DNA of 35,802 nt from Sphingomonadaceae bacterium (GCA_025356175.1 JANXUP010000143.1:1-35802); one strand, 5' to 3'; counted from the first letter of the stretch, positions 6,211-15,449 are shown. The notes: generated by a model not told the origin, from the sequence alone. Translations and numbers: made by a program.

Positions 6211-7180
6211 AAAACACCTGCCGCTCGCGGCGCTGACCTTCCTTGCCGCCTGCGGTGGGGGTGCCCGGCCTTATGACGCGGCGCAGGCCCAGCCAGTCCG
6301 GGGTGGTCCTGCGGCTGACTATCCAATGGTGCTCGGCTCGCCATACACCGTCGACGGGGTGACTTATACACCCACGGATACGATGAACTCCGATGCAGTT
6401 GGCCATGCCGTGGTTGGCACCGATGGTGGCAACGCCGTCTCGGCAGCGCACCGCACGCTGCCGCTGCCCAGCTACGTCGAAGTGACCTCAATCGAAACCG
6501 GAAAAACGATCCTGGTCCGGGTCGAGCGGCGCGGACCGATGAGCGGCAAAGGCTTGATCGAACTTTCACCCGGTGCCGCCGCGCAGCTCGGCATGCTCGG
6601 CGCGGCAGGCGATTCGGTACGCGTGCGCCGGGTCAATCCGGTCGAGCAGGACCGGGCGCTTCTGCGTATGGGGCAGCCTGCTCCGGCGAGGATGGACACA
6701 CCCAAGTCGCTCCTCGTCGTGCTCGGCCGCAAGCTCGATTTGCAGGAAGGAGTGGTGCGCACTGCGTCAGTGATCGAGCCAAGCCCGCCTCCGGCTCCTG
6801 CTCCGGCTCCAAGCGCGGCCCCTGCCAAAGACGGCAAGGGCAAGGTGAAGCAGGCCTCCAAACCAGCAGTCAAGCCGGCACCAAAGTCAGCGCTCGTTCC
6901 TGCTCCTGCGGCAGTTCCGGCTCCGTCACCCGTGCCAGCCTCGGTTCCGACGCCTACAAAACCGGCGGTACATGGCAAATTTCTGGTCCAGGTTGGAGCA
7001 TTTTCGAGCCACGACAATGCCCAAGGTGCAGCTGCCAAGATCGGCGGCTCAGTGAGTGCAGCAGGCAAGCTTTGGCGTGTCCGCATGGGCCCCTTTGCCA
7101 GCGACGCGGAAGCCAAGGCTGCGCTGGCGAAGGCCAAGGCGGGGGGTTATAGCGACGCTCGAATCCAGCGCACGGATTAA
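6194..7180 (+). CDS. rlpA: RlpA-like lipoprotein with SPOR domain
   Basis: An outer-membrane lipoprotein expected at the septum. ATG 6194 gives a signal peptide ending in lipobox LAAC (lipidated Cys20); a TTG two codons earlier is a less likely start. The double-psi barrel holds VSAAHRTLPLPSYVEV and VRVERRGPMSGKGLIELSPGAA, then a long Pro/Ala/Lys linker and a C-terminal SPOR domain (HGKFLVQVGAFSS to the end) that binds denuded glycan. The catalytic His of AAH is kept. The Asp of the usual NDRGP is Arg here (ERRGP), and the acidic residue normally before the AAH segment is not evident. It may therefore bind peptidoglycan without cleaving it. It overlaps mltB by 17 bases and precedes dacA. Confidence 0.85.
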   Translation: MRLPVKKHLPLAALTFLAACGGGARPYDAAQAQPVRGGPAADYPMVLGSPYTVDGVTYTPTDTMNSDAVGHAVVGTDGGNAVSAAHRTLPLPSYVEVTSIETGKTILVRVERRGPMSGKGLIELSPGAAAQLGMLGAAGDSVRVRRVNPVEQDRALLRMGQPAPARMDTPKSLLVVLGRKLDLQEGVVRTASVIEPSPPPAPAPAPSAAPAKDGKGKVKQASKPAVKPAPKSALVPAPAAVPAPSPVPASVPTPTKPAVHGKFLVQVGAFSSHDNAQGAAAKIGGSVSAAGKLWRVRMGPFASDAEAKAALAKAKAGGYSDARIQRTD

Positions 7181-7196
7181 GCCCTCAGCTTAATCC
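7174..7196 (+). terminator. hairpin at the rlpA end
   Basis: GGATTAAGC (7174-7182) and GCTTAATCC (7188-7196) form a perfect 9-bp stem with a 5-base loop over the rlpA stop codon. No U-run follows, so it may be an mRNA-stabilising or attenuating hairpin between rlpA and dacA rather than a strong terminator. Confidence 0.5.
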
Positions 7197-7220
7197 TCCG
7201 CGCTGTCAGGCGGGGGCGCG

Positions 7221-8387
7221 GTGAAATCGTTACGAAACTGGTTGCTGCTATCTGCGCTGGCGCTTCCCGGCGCCGCGCCGGCGCATGACCAAAGCGCAGT
7301 CGCGACAAGCCAGCCACCGAGCGCTGCAAGCGCTCCAATCGCTTTGCTCGCAGATCTCAGTTCCGGTCAGATCCTGTTTGCGCGCGAGGCCAACCAGCGC
7401 TTCCTGCCCGCATCGATGACCAAAGCCATGACCGCACTGGTCGCCTTCGATCTCATCGCTTCGGGCAAGCTGATAGAAACTGATCGCATCATCGTGCGGG
7501 CAGAAACGGCCAAACGCTGGTCGGGGAAGGGGACAACCCTCAACCTGCGCGCTGGCGAGATCATCACCGTGCATGACCTGTTGATGGGCACAACCACCGT
7601 TTCCGCAAATGATGCGGCCGCAGTCTTGGCCGAAGGCGCGGCCGGTTCGCTTAACCAATGGACCGCAGCCATGAATGCGCGTGCTGAAACCGCGGGCATG
7701 ACCGGAAGCCACTTTGCCAGTGCCAATGGCTTTCCCGACGGCGGCAAGACCTATGTGACGGCCAACGATCTGGTGCGTTTGGCGCGGGCGCTGATCCAGG
7801 ATCATCCGGAGCTCTACCGGCGTTATTTTGGCCAGCAGGCCATGCTGTGGCACGGTGCGAAGTTACGCAGCCACGATCCGCTGTCCGGCATGTTGCCCGG
7901 CGCTGACGGGATCAAAACCGGGCACAGCTTCGAGGCGGGGTTTAATTTCCTCGGTTCGGTTGAGCGGCAGGGGAGGCGCGTGGTGCTGGTTGTTGCCCGC
8001 GCTCGGACCGAACCGGGTCGGACTTCCGCTGCGCGCAAACTGGCGGAATGGGGCTTCGAAGCGTGGAACAGCGCCGCGTTCCTTGACCCCGGTTTTGTGG
8101 CAGGCGAAGCGCGGGTACAGGGCGGCAACGCTCGGCGTGTCCGGCTTGGCGTGCCACGGCGCTATGCCCTGTCCATACCCCGAGGCGGTTCGGGGAATGT
8201 TAGCGCTACGATCGCTTACGATGGTCCACTCCGCGCGCCGCTCGCCAAGGGGCAGCAGGTGGCGCAACTGACCGTGCGGCTCGCCGGACAACCCGATCAT
8301 GTGCTGCCGCTGGTTGCCCTCGATGATGTCGGCCCTGCAGGACCAATCGACAGGATCGTGAATGGACTGCTAGGGCTGCTGGAATGA
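7221..8387 (+). CDS. dacA: D-alanyl-D-alanine carboxypeptidase (class A low-molecular-mass PBP)
   Basis: Removes the terminal D-Ala from peptidoglycan pentapeptides in the periplasm and is a beta-lactam target. All three penicillin-binding motifs are present: SMTK (Ser65 nucleophile, Lys68), SAN (128-130) and KTG (232-234). A signal peptide covers residues 1-21 (ALPGAAPAHD). A C-terminal beta domain follows the catalytic part and ends with VNGLLGLLE, a possible amphipathic membrane anchor. The start is GTG 7221 after a G-rich stretch. The stop overlaps the tmk start as ATGA. The symbol is the family name; dacC or dacD could be used equally. Confidence 0.92.
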   Translation: MKSLRNWLLLSALALPGAAPAHDQSAVATSQPPSAASAPIALLADLSSGQILFAREANQRFLPASMTKAMTALVAFDLIASGKLIETDRIIVRAETAKRWSGKGTTLNLRAGEIITVHDLLMGTTTVSANDAAAVLAEGAAGSLNQWTAAMNARAETAGMTGSHFASANGFPDGGKTYVTANDLVRLARALIQDHPELYRRYFGQQAMLWHGAKLRSHDPLSGMLPGADGIKTGHSFEAGFNFLGSVERQGRRVVLVVARARTEPGRTSAARKLAEWGFEAWNSAAFLDPGFVAGEARVQGGNARRVRLGVPRRYALSIPRGGSGNVSATIAYDGPLRAPLAKGQQVAQLTVRLAGQPDHVLPLVALDDVGPAGPIDRIVNGLLGLLE

Positions 8388-9007
8388 CGCGCGGCAAATT
8401 TATCGCCTTTGAAGGTGGGGAGGGGGCAGGCAAGAGCACCCAGGCGCGGATGCTCGCTGCTGCCCTCACCGAACGCGGGATCGCCTGCGTGGTCACCCGC
8501 GAACCCGGCGGGACGCCCGGTGCCGAAGCCATTCGCGAGCTGTTGCTGGGGACTGCGGGCGACGGCTGGCACCCCCGCGCCGAGGCTTTGCTGTTTGCCG
8601 CCGCGCGTTCGGATCATGTCGCGCGCCTGATCCTGCCCGCGCTCGATACTGGCAAATGGGTGATTTGCGACCGTTTCGTGGATTCAAGCCGGGCCTACCA
8701 AGGCGGCGCAGGGGGTCTTGGCGATGCCGATGTGATGGCGCTGCACCAAGTCGGAAGTCAGGGCCTGCTCGCTGACCTGACGTTGCTGATCGAGGTATCG
8801 CCCGAGACCGCAGCGGCCCGCGCCCGTGCGCGCGATGGCGGCAAAGCAGACCGGATCGGCGGACGCGACGGGGCCTATCACGCCCGCGTTGCCAGCGCTT
8901 TTGCCGCATTAGCCCAGGCAGAGCGGGAGCGTTTTGCGCGGATCGACGGCGATGCCGATGCGGCGTTGGTGCATCAGGCCGTGCTGGCAGCAGTAATGCC
9001 ACGATGA
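8384..9007 (+). CDS. tmk: thymidylate kinase
   Basis: Phosphorylates dTMP to dTDP with ATP for DNA synthesis in the cytoplasm. At 207 residues the length is standard. The P-loop GGEGAGKST is at residues 11-19, the DR motif of the TMP site is in ICDRFVDSSRAYQG (Asp96, Arg97), and TREPGGTPGAEAIRELLL is the conserved Arg-bearing segment after strand 2. It overlaps dacA and holB by four bases each (ATGA), so it sits in a tightly coupled run. The pairing of tmk with holB is common in bacteria. Confidence 0.97.
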   Translation: MTRGKFIAFEGGEGAGKSTQARMLAAALTERGIACVVTREPGGTPGAEAIRELLLGTAGDGWHPRAEALLFAAARSDHVARLILPALDTGKWVICDRFVDSSRAYQGGAGGLGDADVMALHQVGSQGLLADLTLLIEVSPETAAARARARDGGKADRIGGRDGAYHARVASAFAALAQAERERFARIDGDADAALVHQAVLAAVMPR

Positions 9008-9963
9008 ATGAGCTTGTCGGTCATGAGGAAGCTTGGCGCGAATGGAACAGCGCGATGGGGTCGGCGCGGATGCACCACGCATGGATCCTCACTGGTCTCA
9101 AGGGATTGGGCAAAGGGCAGTTCGCCCGCGCTGCCGCCGCCGCGCTGGTTGCCGAACCGGGCCTCGCGCAGCCCCCGGTCGACATGCATCCCGATATCCT
9201 GATCCCCGAGCATCCGCCGGAAAACAAGGAAGAGGTCAAGAAGCGCGACGAGGGACAGCCCTATCGCCGCAAGCGCTCGATTCCGATTGACGAAGTACGA
9301 GCGTTGCACCGCCGGCTCACCACTCGGCCGACCCTTGGCAACCGGCGCGTGGTGATCATCGATCCGGCGGATGATCTTGAAACGGGCGCAGCCAACGCGC
9401 TGCTGAAAAGCCTTGAAGAACCGCCGCAGGGCACGTTCTTTCTGTTGGTGACGCACCGCCTCGGGCGCTTGCTGCCGACCTTGCGTTCGCGCTGCCGCAT
9501 CTTGCGCTTCAATCCGCTGACCGATGCGCAGATTGCCGTCATCGTCGCGGCTTCCGCCCCGCAGGCCGATGCGGCAACACGCGCCGCCGCGGTTGCTGCT
9601 GCCGAAGGTTCGCCCGGCGCCGCGCTCGATTTTGTCGACCAGGACCTCGGCAAGCTCCACGCTCTGATGTTGCGGCTGATCGCCGAAGGAGACGAGCATT
9701 TCGCTTTGCGCGGTGCCTTGGCCGAGGAAATCGGCATGCGGCCCGACCGTGAGCGGCAACAGGCGGCAGTCGGCCTTGCTCGCGCGGTGGTGGCAGCTCA
9801 GCTTGGCTGCGACCCGCGGCGTGATGGTGCGGTTATCGACGCCCACGGTGAACTTGTAAGGCTCGCGGCCCAATTGCCCTCGTACAACTTCGATTCCGGA
9901 TTGGTCGCGATGGAACTGGGGGCCTTGCTGGCGGGGCTGGCGATGCCTAGAGAAGCCGCTTGA
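9004..9963 (+). CDS. holB: DNA polymerase III subunit delta'
   Basis: A clamp-loader component that helps load the beta sliding clamp. The AAA+ fold is seen in AWILTGLKGLGKGQFA (P-loop-like, residues 27-41), VVIIDPADDLETGAANALLKSLEEPP (Walker B region and the following helix) and the sensor-1 segment with the LRSRCRIL motif that defines delta'. At 319 residues the size is normal. Zinc-finger cysteines between the P-loop and Walker B are not evident, a common variation in alphaproteobacteria. It overlaps tmk by ATGA and stops 26 bases before metG. Confidence 0.95.
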   Translation: MNELVGHEEAWREWNSAMGSARMHHAWILTGLKGLGKGQFARAAAAALVAEPGLAQPPVDMHPDILIPEHPPENKEEVKKRDEGQPYRRKRSIPIDEVRALHRRLTTRPTLGNRRVVIIDPADDLETGAANALLKSLEEPPQGTFFLLVTHRLGRLLPTLRSRCRILRFNPLTDAQIAVIVAASAPQADAATRAAAVAAAEGSPGAALDFVDQDLGKLHALMLRLIAEGDEHFALRGALAEEIGMRPDRERQQAAVGLARAVVAAQLGCDPRRDGAVIDAHGELVRLAAQLPSYNFDSGLVAMELGALLAGLAMPREAA

Positions 9964-9989
9964 CCCTTAGAGAAAGCGCTACTCCGGCC

Positions 9990-11555
9990 ATGGCCGAACC
10001 CTATTACATCACCACCGCGATCGCTTATCCCAATGGGCGTCCGCACATCGGCCATGCCTATGAGGCGGTTGCCGCCGATACGATTGCCCGCTTTCAGCGG
10101 ATGCAGGGCCGTGATGTGCGCTTTACCACCGGGACCGACGAACACGGCCTCAAGATGGTCAAGACCGCACGCGATCAGGGCGTTGAAGTGCAGGCGCTGT
10201 GCGATGAGATGTCTGGTTACTTCAAGGACATGTGCGCCAAACTGAATATCTCGCATGATCGCTTTATCCGCACCACCGAGCCCGCGCACCATGAGGCGAG
10301 CGTGGCAATCTGGGAGGCGATGAAAGCCAATGATGATCTTTACCTCGATCGCTATGAGGGCTGGTATTCGGTCCGCGACGAAGCGTTCTATGAAGAAAAA
10401 GAGCTCACCGTCGGGGAAGGGGGCGTCAAGCTCTCGCCGCAAGGTACTCCGGTCGAGTGGACAGTCGAGGAAAGCTGGTTCTTCCGATTGTCCAATTATG
10501 CGCAGCCGCTGCTCGATCTTTACGCCGCGAATCCGGACTTCATTCGGCCGGAAAGCCGCCGCAACGAGGTCCTGAAATTTGTGGAGGGCGGGCTACGCGA
10601 TCTCAGTGTGTCTCGTACCAGTTTCGACTGGGGGGTCAAAGTTCCTGGATCGCCCGATCATGTCATGTACGTGTGGGTCGATGCGCTCACCGCTTACATG
10701 AGCGCGCTGGGTTATCCTGTTAAAACAGGTGATTGGGGCAAATACTGGCCAGCAAACCTGCACTTGATTGGCAAGGATATCGTGCGCTTCCACACAGTCT
10801 ATTGGCCGGCTTTCCTGATGTCGGCCAAGCTGCCGCTGCCCAAACAGGTGTTCGGACACGGCTTCCTGCTGGCGCGCGGCGGCGAGAAAATGTCGAAGTC
10901 GCTGGGCAACGTGGTCGATCCGTTGGAGCTGGCCGACCGTTTTGGCGTCGATGCATTACGCTATTTCTTCCTGCGCGAAGTAAGCTTTGGGCAGGATGGC
11001 AGCTATTCTGCCGAGGCGATCGTCGGGCGCGGCAATACCGAATTGGGCAACGCCTTCGGCAACCTCGCGCAGCGCGTGTTGAGCTTCATTGCCAAAAACC
11101 TTGATGGCGCGCTGCCCGAGATTCATGGCCACTCTTACGCGGACACCGCGCTGTTCGATGCGGTTGGCCGTGCGGTTTCGCAGGACATTCCGACCGCCTT
11201 CGAAGATCTCGCGCTGCAGCAGGGGATCGACCAATGGCTCCAGGCCTGCTTTGCCTGCAACCAGTACGTTGACGAGCAAGCCCCGTGGGCGCTGCGCAAG
11301 ACCGACCCCGAGCGGATGCAGACCGTGCTCGCGACGCTGTACATCGCCATTGCCGAACTTGCCGTGGCGATTCTGCCGGTGATCCCGGGGAAGGCGGCGG
11401 AACTGCTCGATACCATGGGGGTTCCCCAAGAGAACCGCACCTATGCGAGGATCGGCGCACAATGGTATTCGCCGCTGGCCGAAAGTGACTTTCGACTGGC
11501 CGCTCCGGCCCCGCTGTTCCCGCGGCTCGAACTTCCGTCGCAGAACGAAGCCTGA
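9990..11555 (+). CDS. metG: methionyl-tRNA synthetase
   Basis: Charges tRNA-Met. ATG 9990 gives MAEPYYITTAIAYPNG, the typical start; an upstream TTG at 9960 would only add ten unconserved residues. Class I signatures are HIGH (19-22) and KMSKS (300-304). The connective peptide lacks an obvious four-Cys zinc knuckle, and at 521 residues there is no C-terminal dimerisation (Arc1p/EMAP-like) domain, so this is the short, zinc-less type. No T-box or other leader is visible; it is expressed from the tmk-holB-metG-tatD run. The stop overlaps tatD in TGATG. Confidence 0.97.
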   Translation: MAEPYYITTAIAYPNGRPHIGHAYEAVAADTIARFQRMQGRDVRFTTGTDEHGLKMVKTARDQGVEVQALCDEMSGYFKDMCAKLNISHDRFIRTTEPAHHEASVAIWEAMKANDDLYLDRYEGWYSVRDEAFYEEKELTVGEGGVKLSPQGTPVEWTVEESWFFRLSNYAQPLLDLYAANPDFIRPESRRNEVLKFVEGGLRDLSVSRTSFDWGVKVPGSPDHVMYVWVDALTAYMSALGYPVKTGDWGKYWPANLHLIGKDIVRFHTVYWPAFLMSAKLPLPKQVFGHGFLLARGGEKMSKSLGNVVDPLELADRFGVDALRYFFLREVSFGQDGSYSAEAIVGRGNTELGNAFGNLAQRVLSFIAKNLDGALPEIHGHSYADTALFDAVGRAVSQDIPTAFEDLALQQGIDQWLQACFACNQYVDEQAPWALRKTDPERMQTVLATLYIAIAELAVAILPVIPGKAAELLDTMGVPQENRTYARIGAQWYSPLAESDFRLAAPAPLFPRLELPSQNEA

Positions 11556-12331
11556 TGCTCATCGATTCGCACTGCCACCTTGAATACAAGGGACTGGTCG
11601 AAGACCAGGCGGGAGTGCTCGAACGCGCGCGCACGGCGGGAGTAGGGGGCTTCCTCTCGATCTCGACCCGGCAAAGCGAATGGGACCAGGTTATCGCCAC
11701 TGCGACACGTGAAAGCGATGTCTGGGCCTCGGTTGGCATCCACCCGCACGAGGCAGATGGCCATGCTGATCTGGGCGAAGCAGCGCTGCTGGCCGCAACC
11801 GAGCATCCCAAGGTCATCGCGATCGGGGAAACCGGTCTCGACTATTACTACGATCATTCGGACCGGCAGACCCAGCAGTCCTTGTTGCGCCGCCATATCG
11901 CTGTCGCTCGGCAGACCGGATTGCCGCTGATCGTCCACACCCGCGATGCCGAAGCCGATACGGCGGCAATCCTGTCCGAAGAGATGGAGCGCGGCGTCTA
12001 TCCGGCGCTGATCCATTGCTTCACGGCCTCTGCAGATTTTGCGCGGCAGATGCTCGAACTTGGCCTCACCATATCGCTGTCCGGTATTGTCACTTTCAAG
12101 AATGCCAAAGACTTGCAGGCCATAGCTGCCGATTTGCCCGAGGACCGGATCCTGGTCGAAACGGACTCGCCGTTCCTCGCACCGGTGCCACATCGCGGTC
12201 GCCCTTGCGAACCGGCGTTTGTCGCCGATACCGCGCGGTTTGTGGCTGAATTGCGGGGGGTCGCCCCCCAGCATTTGGCCGAGGCAACCACGCGCAATTT
12301 TGCCCGGCTGTTCACCAAGGCCGGATTGTGA
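11555..12331 (+). CDS. tatD: TatD-family metal-dependent DNase/hydrolase
   Basis: A TIM-barrel metal-dependent hydrolase; family members are 3'-5' exonucleases linked to DNA repair or apoptosis-like DNA degradation. Metal ligands are in DSHCHLE (His6, His8), AIGETGLDYYY (Glu), IVHTRDAEAD (His), LIHCFTA (His) and ETDSPFLAPVPHRG (Asp). At 258 residues the length is right. It starts one base inside the metG stop (TGATG) and overlaps the next gene as GTGA. The metG-tatD-MBL order is frequent in bacteria, where the genes are often called ycfH and phnP-like. Confidence 0.95.
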   Translation: MLIDSHCHLEYKGLVEDQAGVLERARTAGVGGFLSISTRQSEWDQVIATATRESDVWASVGIHPHEADGHADLGEAALLAATEHPKVIAIGETGLDYYYDHSDRQTQQSLLRRHIAVARQTGLPLIVHTRDAEADTAAILSEEMERGVYPALIHCFTASADFARQMLELGLTISLSGIVTFKNAKDLQAIAADLPEDRILVETDSPFLAPVPHRGRPCEPAFVADTARFVAELRGVAPQHLAEATTRNFARLFTKAGL

Positions 12332-13095
12332 AAGTTCGTCTCCTCGGCAGCGGAACTTCGACCGGAGTGCCGCGAGTCGGCAACGACTGGGGCCGTTGCG
12401 ATCCAGCCGAACCCAAAAACCGCCGCACTCGGGTTTCGATCCTGGTTGAAAACGATGCGGGCAGCCGCTTGCTGGTCGATACATCGCCAGATCTGCGCAA
12501 CCAGATGCTAGATGCAGGGATCGACCGGATCGACGCGGTGTTCTGGACGCACGATCATGCCGATCATGTCCACGGGATCGATGACTTGCGGGTGATGCGT
12601 TATGGCCGCGCGGCACCGATCCCAGGGTACGCCGCCGAAGAAACCGCGCGGCGCCTGCGCCTGCGCTTTGGCTATGCTTTTGCCGGACAAGAAGGTTATC
12701 CGACGATCCTGTCACTCGAACCCCTCGAACCGCTGCGGATGTGCGCCGGGTTCGGGGTTGGCTGGTGCCAGATGCAGCACGGGCCAGCGCACAGCACCGC
12801 TTACAGATTTGACTGTGACGGTAAATCAGTAGGTTATGCGACAGACTTCAGCGAAATCAACCGTCATATGGTGGATTTGTTCAACGGCGTCGACGTGCTG
12901 GTAGTCGATTGCCTGCGCCGCGAACCGCATCCAACCCATGCGCATCTCGCGATGGCGCTTGAGCTGACCGAGGCCTGCCGCGCAGGACGAGCGGTTTTGA
13001 CGCATCTCGACAAGAGCATGGATTACCAAACGTTGTGCAGCGAAGTTCCGGGGCATGTCCAGGTCGGATACGATGGGCTTGAGGTGACCGCATGA
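12328..13095 (+). CDS. MBL-fold metallohydrolase, PhnP-like
   Basis: A metallo-beta-lactamase-fold hydrolase of the type related to PhnP cyclic phosphodiesterase and RNase Z. The signature THDHADHVHG provides His75, His77, Asp79 and His80 for the two metals. LLGSGTSTGVPRVG at the start and the late VLTHLDKSMDY segment (another His) fit the group. The start is GTG 12328, overlapping tatD as GTGA. At 255 residues it is a single domain without phosphonate genes nearby, so a role in phosphonate breakdown is unlikely; a general nucleotide or RNA-related role is inferred from its company. The substrate is unknown. Confidence 0.88.
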   Translation: MKVRLLGSGTSTGVPRVGNDWGRCDPAEPKNRRTRVSILVENDAGSRLLVDTSPDLRNQMLDAGIDRIDAVFWTHDHADHVHGIDDLRVMRYGRAAPIPGYAAEETARRLRLRFGYAFAGQEGYPTILSLEPLEPLRMCAGFGVGWCQMQHGPAHSTAYRFDCDGKSVGYATDFSEINRHMVDLFNGVDVLVVDCLRREPHPTHAHLAMALELTEACRAGRAVLTHLDKSMDYQTLCSEVPGHVQVGYDGLEVTA

Positions 13096-13274
13096 TCGCT
13101 ACTTCGGGACCCATGTTCGTTGTCCTGGCACTCGGATGCTTGGTGTTGAATATCTATGCATTTCGCGGCGATGCCGCCGCCGCGGGACATGGTGCACGAC
13201 AGAAGTTGCAAATGGCCGCAATCTGGGTTGCGATTATTGTCGCCCTGACGTTCCTGATCAAGGCGTTCGGTTAG
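13092..13274 (+). CDS. small two-helix membrane protein, unknown function
   Basis: Sixty residues with two clear transmembrane helices: MFVVLALGCLVLNIYAF (residues 8-24) and MAAIWVAIIVALTFLIKAF (about 41-59), joined by a short hydrophilic loop (RGDAAAAGHGARQ). It overlaps the previous stop as ATGA, so it is translated as the last gene of the tmk-holB-metG-tatD run. I do not recognise a named family; tiny genes at this place are plausible conserved sphingomonad proteins. The coupled start and clean hydrophobic pattern support it being real. Confidence 0.75.
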   Translation: MIATSGPMFVVLALGCLVLNIYAFRGDAAAAGHGARQKLQMAAIWVAIIVALTFLIKAFG

Positions 13275-13309
13275 TGCCAGCGCGACCTCGCCTCATTTCT
13301 GATTTAACA

Positions 13310-13323
13310 TAATATATATTATC
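13310..13323. promoter_or_regulatory. AT-only palindrome and probable -10 region before mazG
   Basis: ATAATATATATTAT is a perfect 14-bp palindrome in otherwise GC-rich DNA. It ends eight bases before the mazG ATG, where no Shine-Dalgarno sequence is visible. TATATT (13317-13322) could be a -10 box placing the transcript start almost at the ATG, i.e. a leaderless mRNA. It could also be a repressor site. Confidence 0.45.
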
Positions 13324-13331
13324 AATCTCAC

Positions 13332-14141
13332 ATGCCACAACCACAGCCACTCACTCCTGACCAGACTGCCCTGCAGCGACTGCTCGTCATCATGGCGCAG
13401 CTGCGCCATCCCGTGAACGGGTGCGAATGGGATCTGGCACAGGACTTCACCACCATCGCACCGTACACGATCGAGGAAGCCTACGAAGTCGCCGACGCGA
13501 TTGAGCGCGCCGACATGCCGGCGCTTAAAGACGAACTTGGCGACCTGTTGTTACAGGTCGTGTTTCACGCCCGCATGGCAGAAGAGCTTGGGCTTTTCAC
13601 TTTCGCCGAAGTTGCCGCTGCGATCTCCGCCAAGATGGAAGCGCGCCATCCGCACATCTTTGGCGGTGAACCTGACCAGGGTCAGTCGCGCGAACTGCTC
13701 TGGGAGGCGCTCAAGGCAGATGAACGCTCGGCCAAGGGCCAAGGAGGCGCGATGGACGGGGTCGCCCACGCGTTGCCCGCGTTATTGCGAGCGGAGAAGC
13801 TCCAGAAGCGCGCGGCGCGTACCGGGTTCGACTGGCCCGACCCGCTAGGCCCGGCAGACAAGCTGCGCGAGGAAATGATTGAGCTAGCCGAAGCGCAGGG
13901 TCTTGAGCACCAGGCCGAAGAGGCTGGCGATTTGTTGTTCGCGGCGGTCAATCTTGTTCGCGCTTACGGCATTGCACCTGAAGATGCACTGCGCGCCGCC
14001 AACCGCAAGTTTGAGCGCCGCTTTCGCGCGATGGAATTCGCCGCCAATGCGCGTAGCCTCGATTTCGCGTCGCTCTCGCTCGATGAGCAGGAAGTGCTAT
14101 GGCTTGAAGTCAAGCAATCAGAGGCCGGAAAAACGCCCTAG
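13332..14141 (+). CDS. mazG: nucleoside triphosphate pyrophosphohydrolase MazG
   Basis: Hydrolyses NTPs and dNTPs to monophosphate and pyrophosphate; in E. coli it affects ppGpp level and clears aberrant nucleotides. Two tandem MazG repeats are seen. The first has GCEWDLAQDFTTI and metal-binding EEAYEVADAI with DELGDLLLQVVFHA; the second has EEMIELAEA and EEAGDLLFAAVNLVRA. At 269 residues it is the usual two-domain length. The family's CPWD motif is CEWD here, a mild change. It overlaps hflX tail to tail by 24 bases. Its own AT-rich promoter separates it from the preceding run. Confidence 0.94.
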   Translation: MPQPQPLTPDQTALQRLLVIMAQLRHPVNGCEWDLAQDFTTIAPYTIEEAYEVADAIERADMPALKDELGDLLLQVVFHARMAEELGLFTFAEVAAAISAKMEARHPHIFGGEPDQGQSRELLWEALKADERSAKGQGGAMDGVAHALPALLRAEKLQKRAARTGFDWPDPLGPADKLREEMIELAEAQGLEHQAEEAGDLLFAAVNLVRAYGIAPEDALRAANRKFERRFRAMEFAANARSLDFASLSLDEQEVLWLEVKQSEAGKTP

Positions 14142-15449
14142 ATCGCGCGCGGCAAGCCGAACTTCCAGTCGGGTCAGCGGGCCGCGCTCGTCGCTGCCTG
14201 CGTCGCTTTCACCCAGCACCTCGCCATTGGCGTGCAGCCAGGCAATCCGCTGCCCATCGCTCGCCGGCAAGGTGAAGGTGTGAAGTTTGGCGCCCTGAGT
14301 TAACATGCGGCTGATCGCTTCGAGCAGCGCATCGCAGCCTACCCCGGTCAGTGCAGATACCGGGACGACCACTGGATCGTCACGGCTTACGGCATGCTCT
14401 AGCAGTTCGTCGGTTTGGTCCGGGCTGAGCAGATCCCACTTGTTCCAGGCTTCGAGCAGCGGGATGGTTGGCACTCCCCCCTCCTCTTCCAGCAATCCGA
14501 GATCATGCAGGATCGCGAGAACTTCGTGCTTTTGGGCCAGGCTATCAGGATTGGCCATATCGCGCACATGGACGATTGCGTCCGCCGCCGTCACTTCTTC
14601 CAGCGTCGCACGAAATGCGGCGATAAGCTGGGTCGGCAGGTCAGATATGAAACCGACCGTGTCCGAAAAGATCGCCTTGTCCACCCCGGGCAGCCGTACG
14701 CTGCGCATGGTGGGATCGAGCGTTGCGAACAACAGGTCTTCGGCCATGACGGCCGCGCCAGTGAGCCGGTTGAACAGCGTGCTTTTGCCCGCATTGGTAT
14801 AGCCGACCAGCGCGATCACCGGCCACGGTGCCTTCTCGCGCCGGTTACGATGGAGGCCGCGGGTGCGGCGCACCTGCTCAAGCTCTTTGCGCAGTTTCGC
14901 CATGCGCTCGCGGATCAGGCGGCGATCGGCTTCGATCTGGGTTTCGCCCGGCCCGCCGAGGAAGCCGAAGCCGCCGCGCTGGCGTTCAAGGTGCGTCCAG
15001 CTGCGCACCAGACGCCCCGCCTGATAGTCAAGATGCGCTAGCTCCACTTGCAGGCGCCCTTCGGCAGTGGCCGCACGTTCGCCGAAGATCTCGAGGATCA
15101 GACCGGTGCGGTCGATCACCTTGCGCTTGAGCTTTTCTTCAAGGTTGCGCTGCTGGATCGCAGTCAAGCTGCCGTCGACCACTACCAGTCCGGCATCACC
15201 AAGGTTGCAGGCGACGTCAATATTCTGGATCTGCCCTTCCCCGAACAGGGTGGCAGCGCGTGCCTCGCGGATCGGGATGGCCACTGCATCGACCACTTCC
15301 AGGCCGATTGCCAACGCCAGCCCGCGCGCTTCTTCAAGCCGGGCCGCGCTGTCAATGTTCGCAGAGCCCCTGCCCCGGAATTCGGGATAGACGATCAGCG
15401 CCCGCGCACCGCGCGAGACTTCGCCATCGGTTTCTTCCCCGAAGATCAG
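14118..15449 (-). CDS. hflX: GTPase HflX
   Basis: A ribosome-associated GTPase that splits stalled 70S ribosomes after stress. The first common start in frame, TTG 15314, would drop a conserved N-terminus. The frame continues upstream through [12 protein letters not shown] and [19 protein letters not shown]. It can begin at CTG 15449, whose last bases form the hfq TGA stop (CTGA), with GAGGG nine bases before; this gives 443 residues, normal for HflX. The HflX domain has FGEGQIQNI and [18 protein letters not shown]. The G domain has GYTNAGKST (P-loop), DTVGF and NKWD. It follows hfq as in many proteobacteria. The CTG start is inference; the gene itself is certain. Confidence 0.95.
   Translation of the reverse strand: MIFGEETDGEVSRGARALIVYPEFRGRGSANIDSAARLEEARGLALAIGLEVVDAVAIPIREARAATLFGEGQIQNIDVACNLGDAGLVVVDGSLTAIQQRNLEEKLKRKVIDRTGLILEIFGERAATAEGRLQVELAHLDYQAGRLVRSWTHLERQRGGFGFLGGPGETQIEADRRLIRERMAKLRKELEQVRRTRGLHRNRREKAPWPVIALVGYTNAGKSTLFNRLTGAAVMAEDLLFATLDPTMRSVRLPGVDKAIFSDTVGFISDLPTQLIAAFRATLEEVTAADAIVHVRDMANPDSLAQKHEVLAILHDLGLLEEEGGVPTIPLLEAWNKWDLLSPDQTDELLEHAVSRDDPVVVPVSALTGVGCDALLEAISRMLTQGAKLHTFTLPASDGQRIAWLHANGEVLGESDAGSDERGPLTRLEVRLAARDLGRFSGL

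Noticed and set aside
11441..12715. Open frame of 424 codons on the minus strand
   Set aside because: Antisense to metG, tatD and the MBL gene, with no family resemblance.
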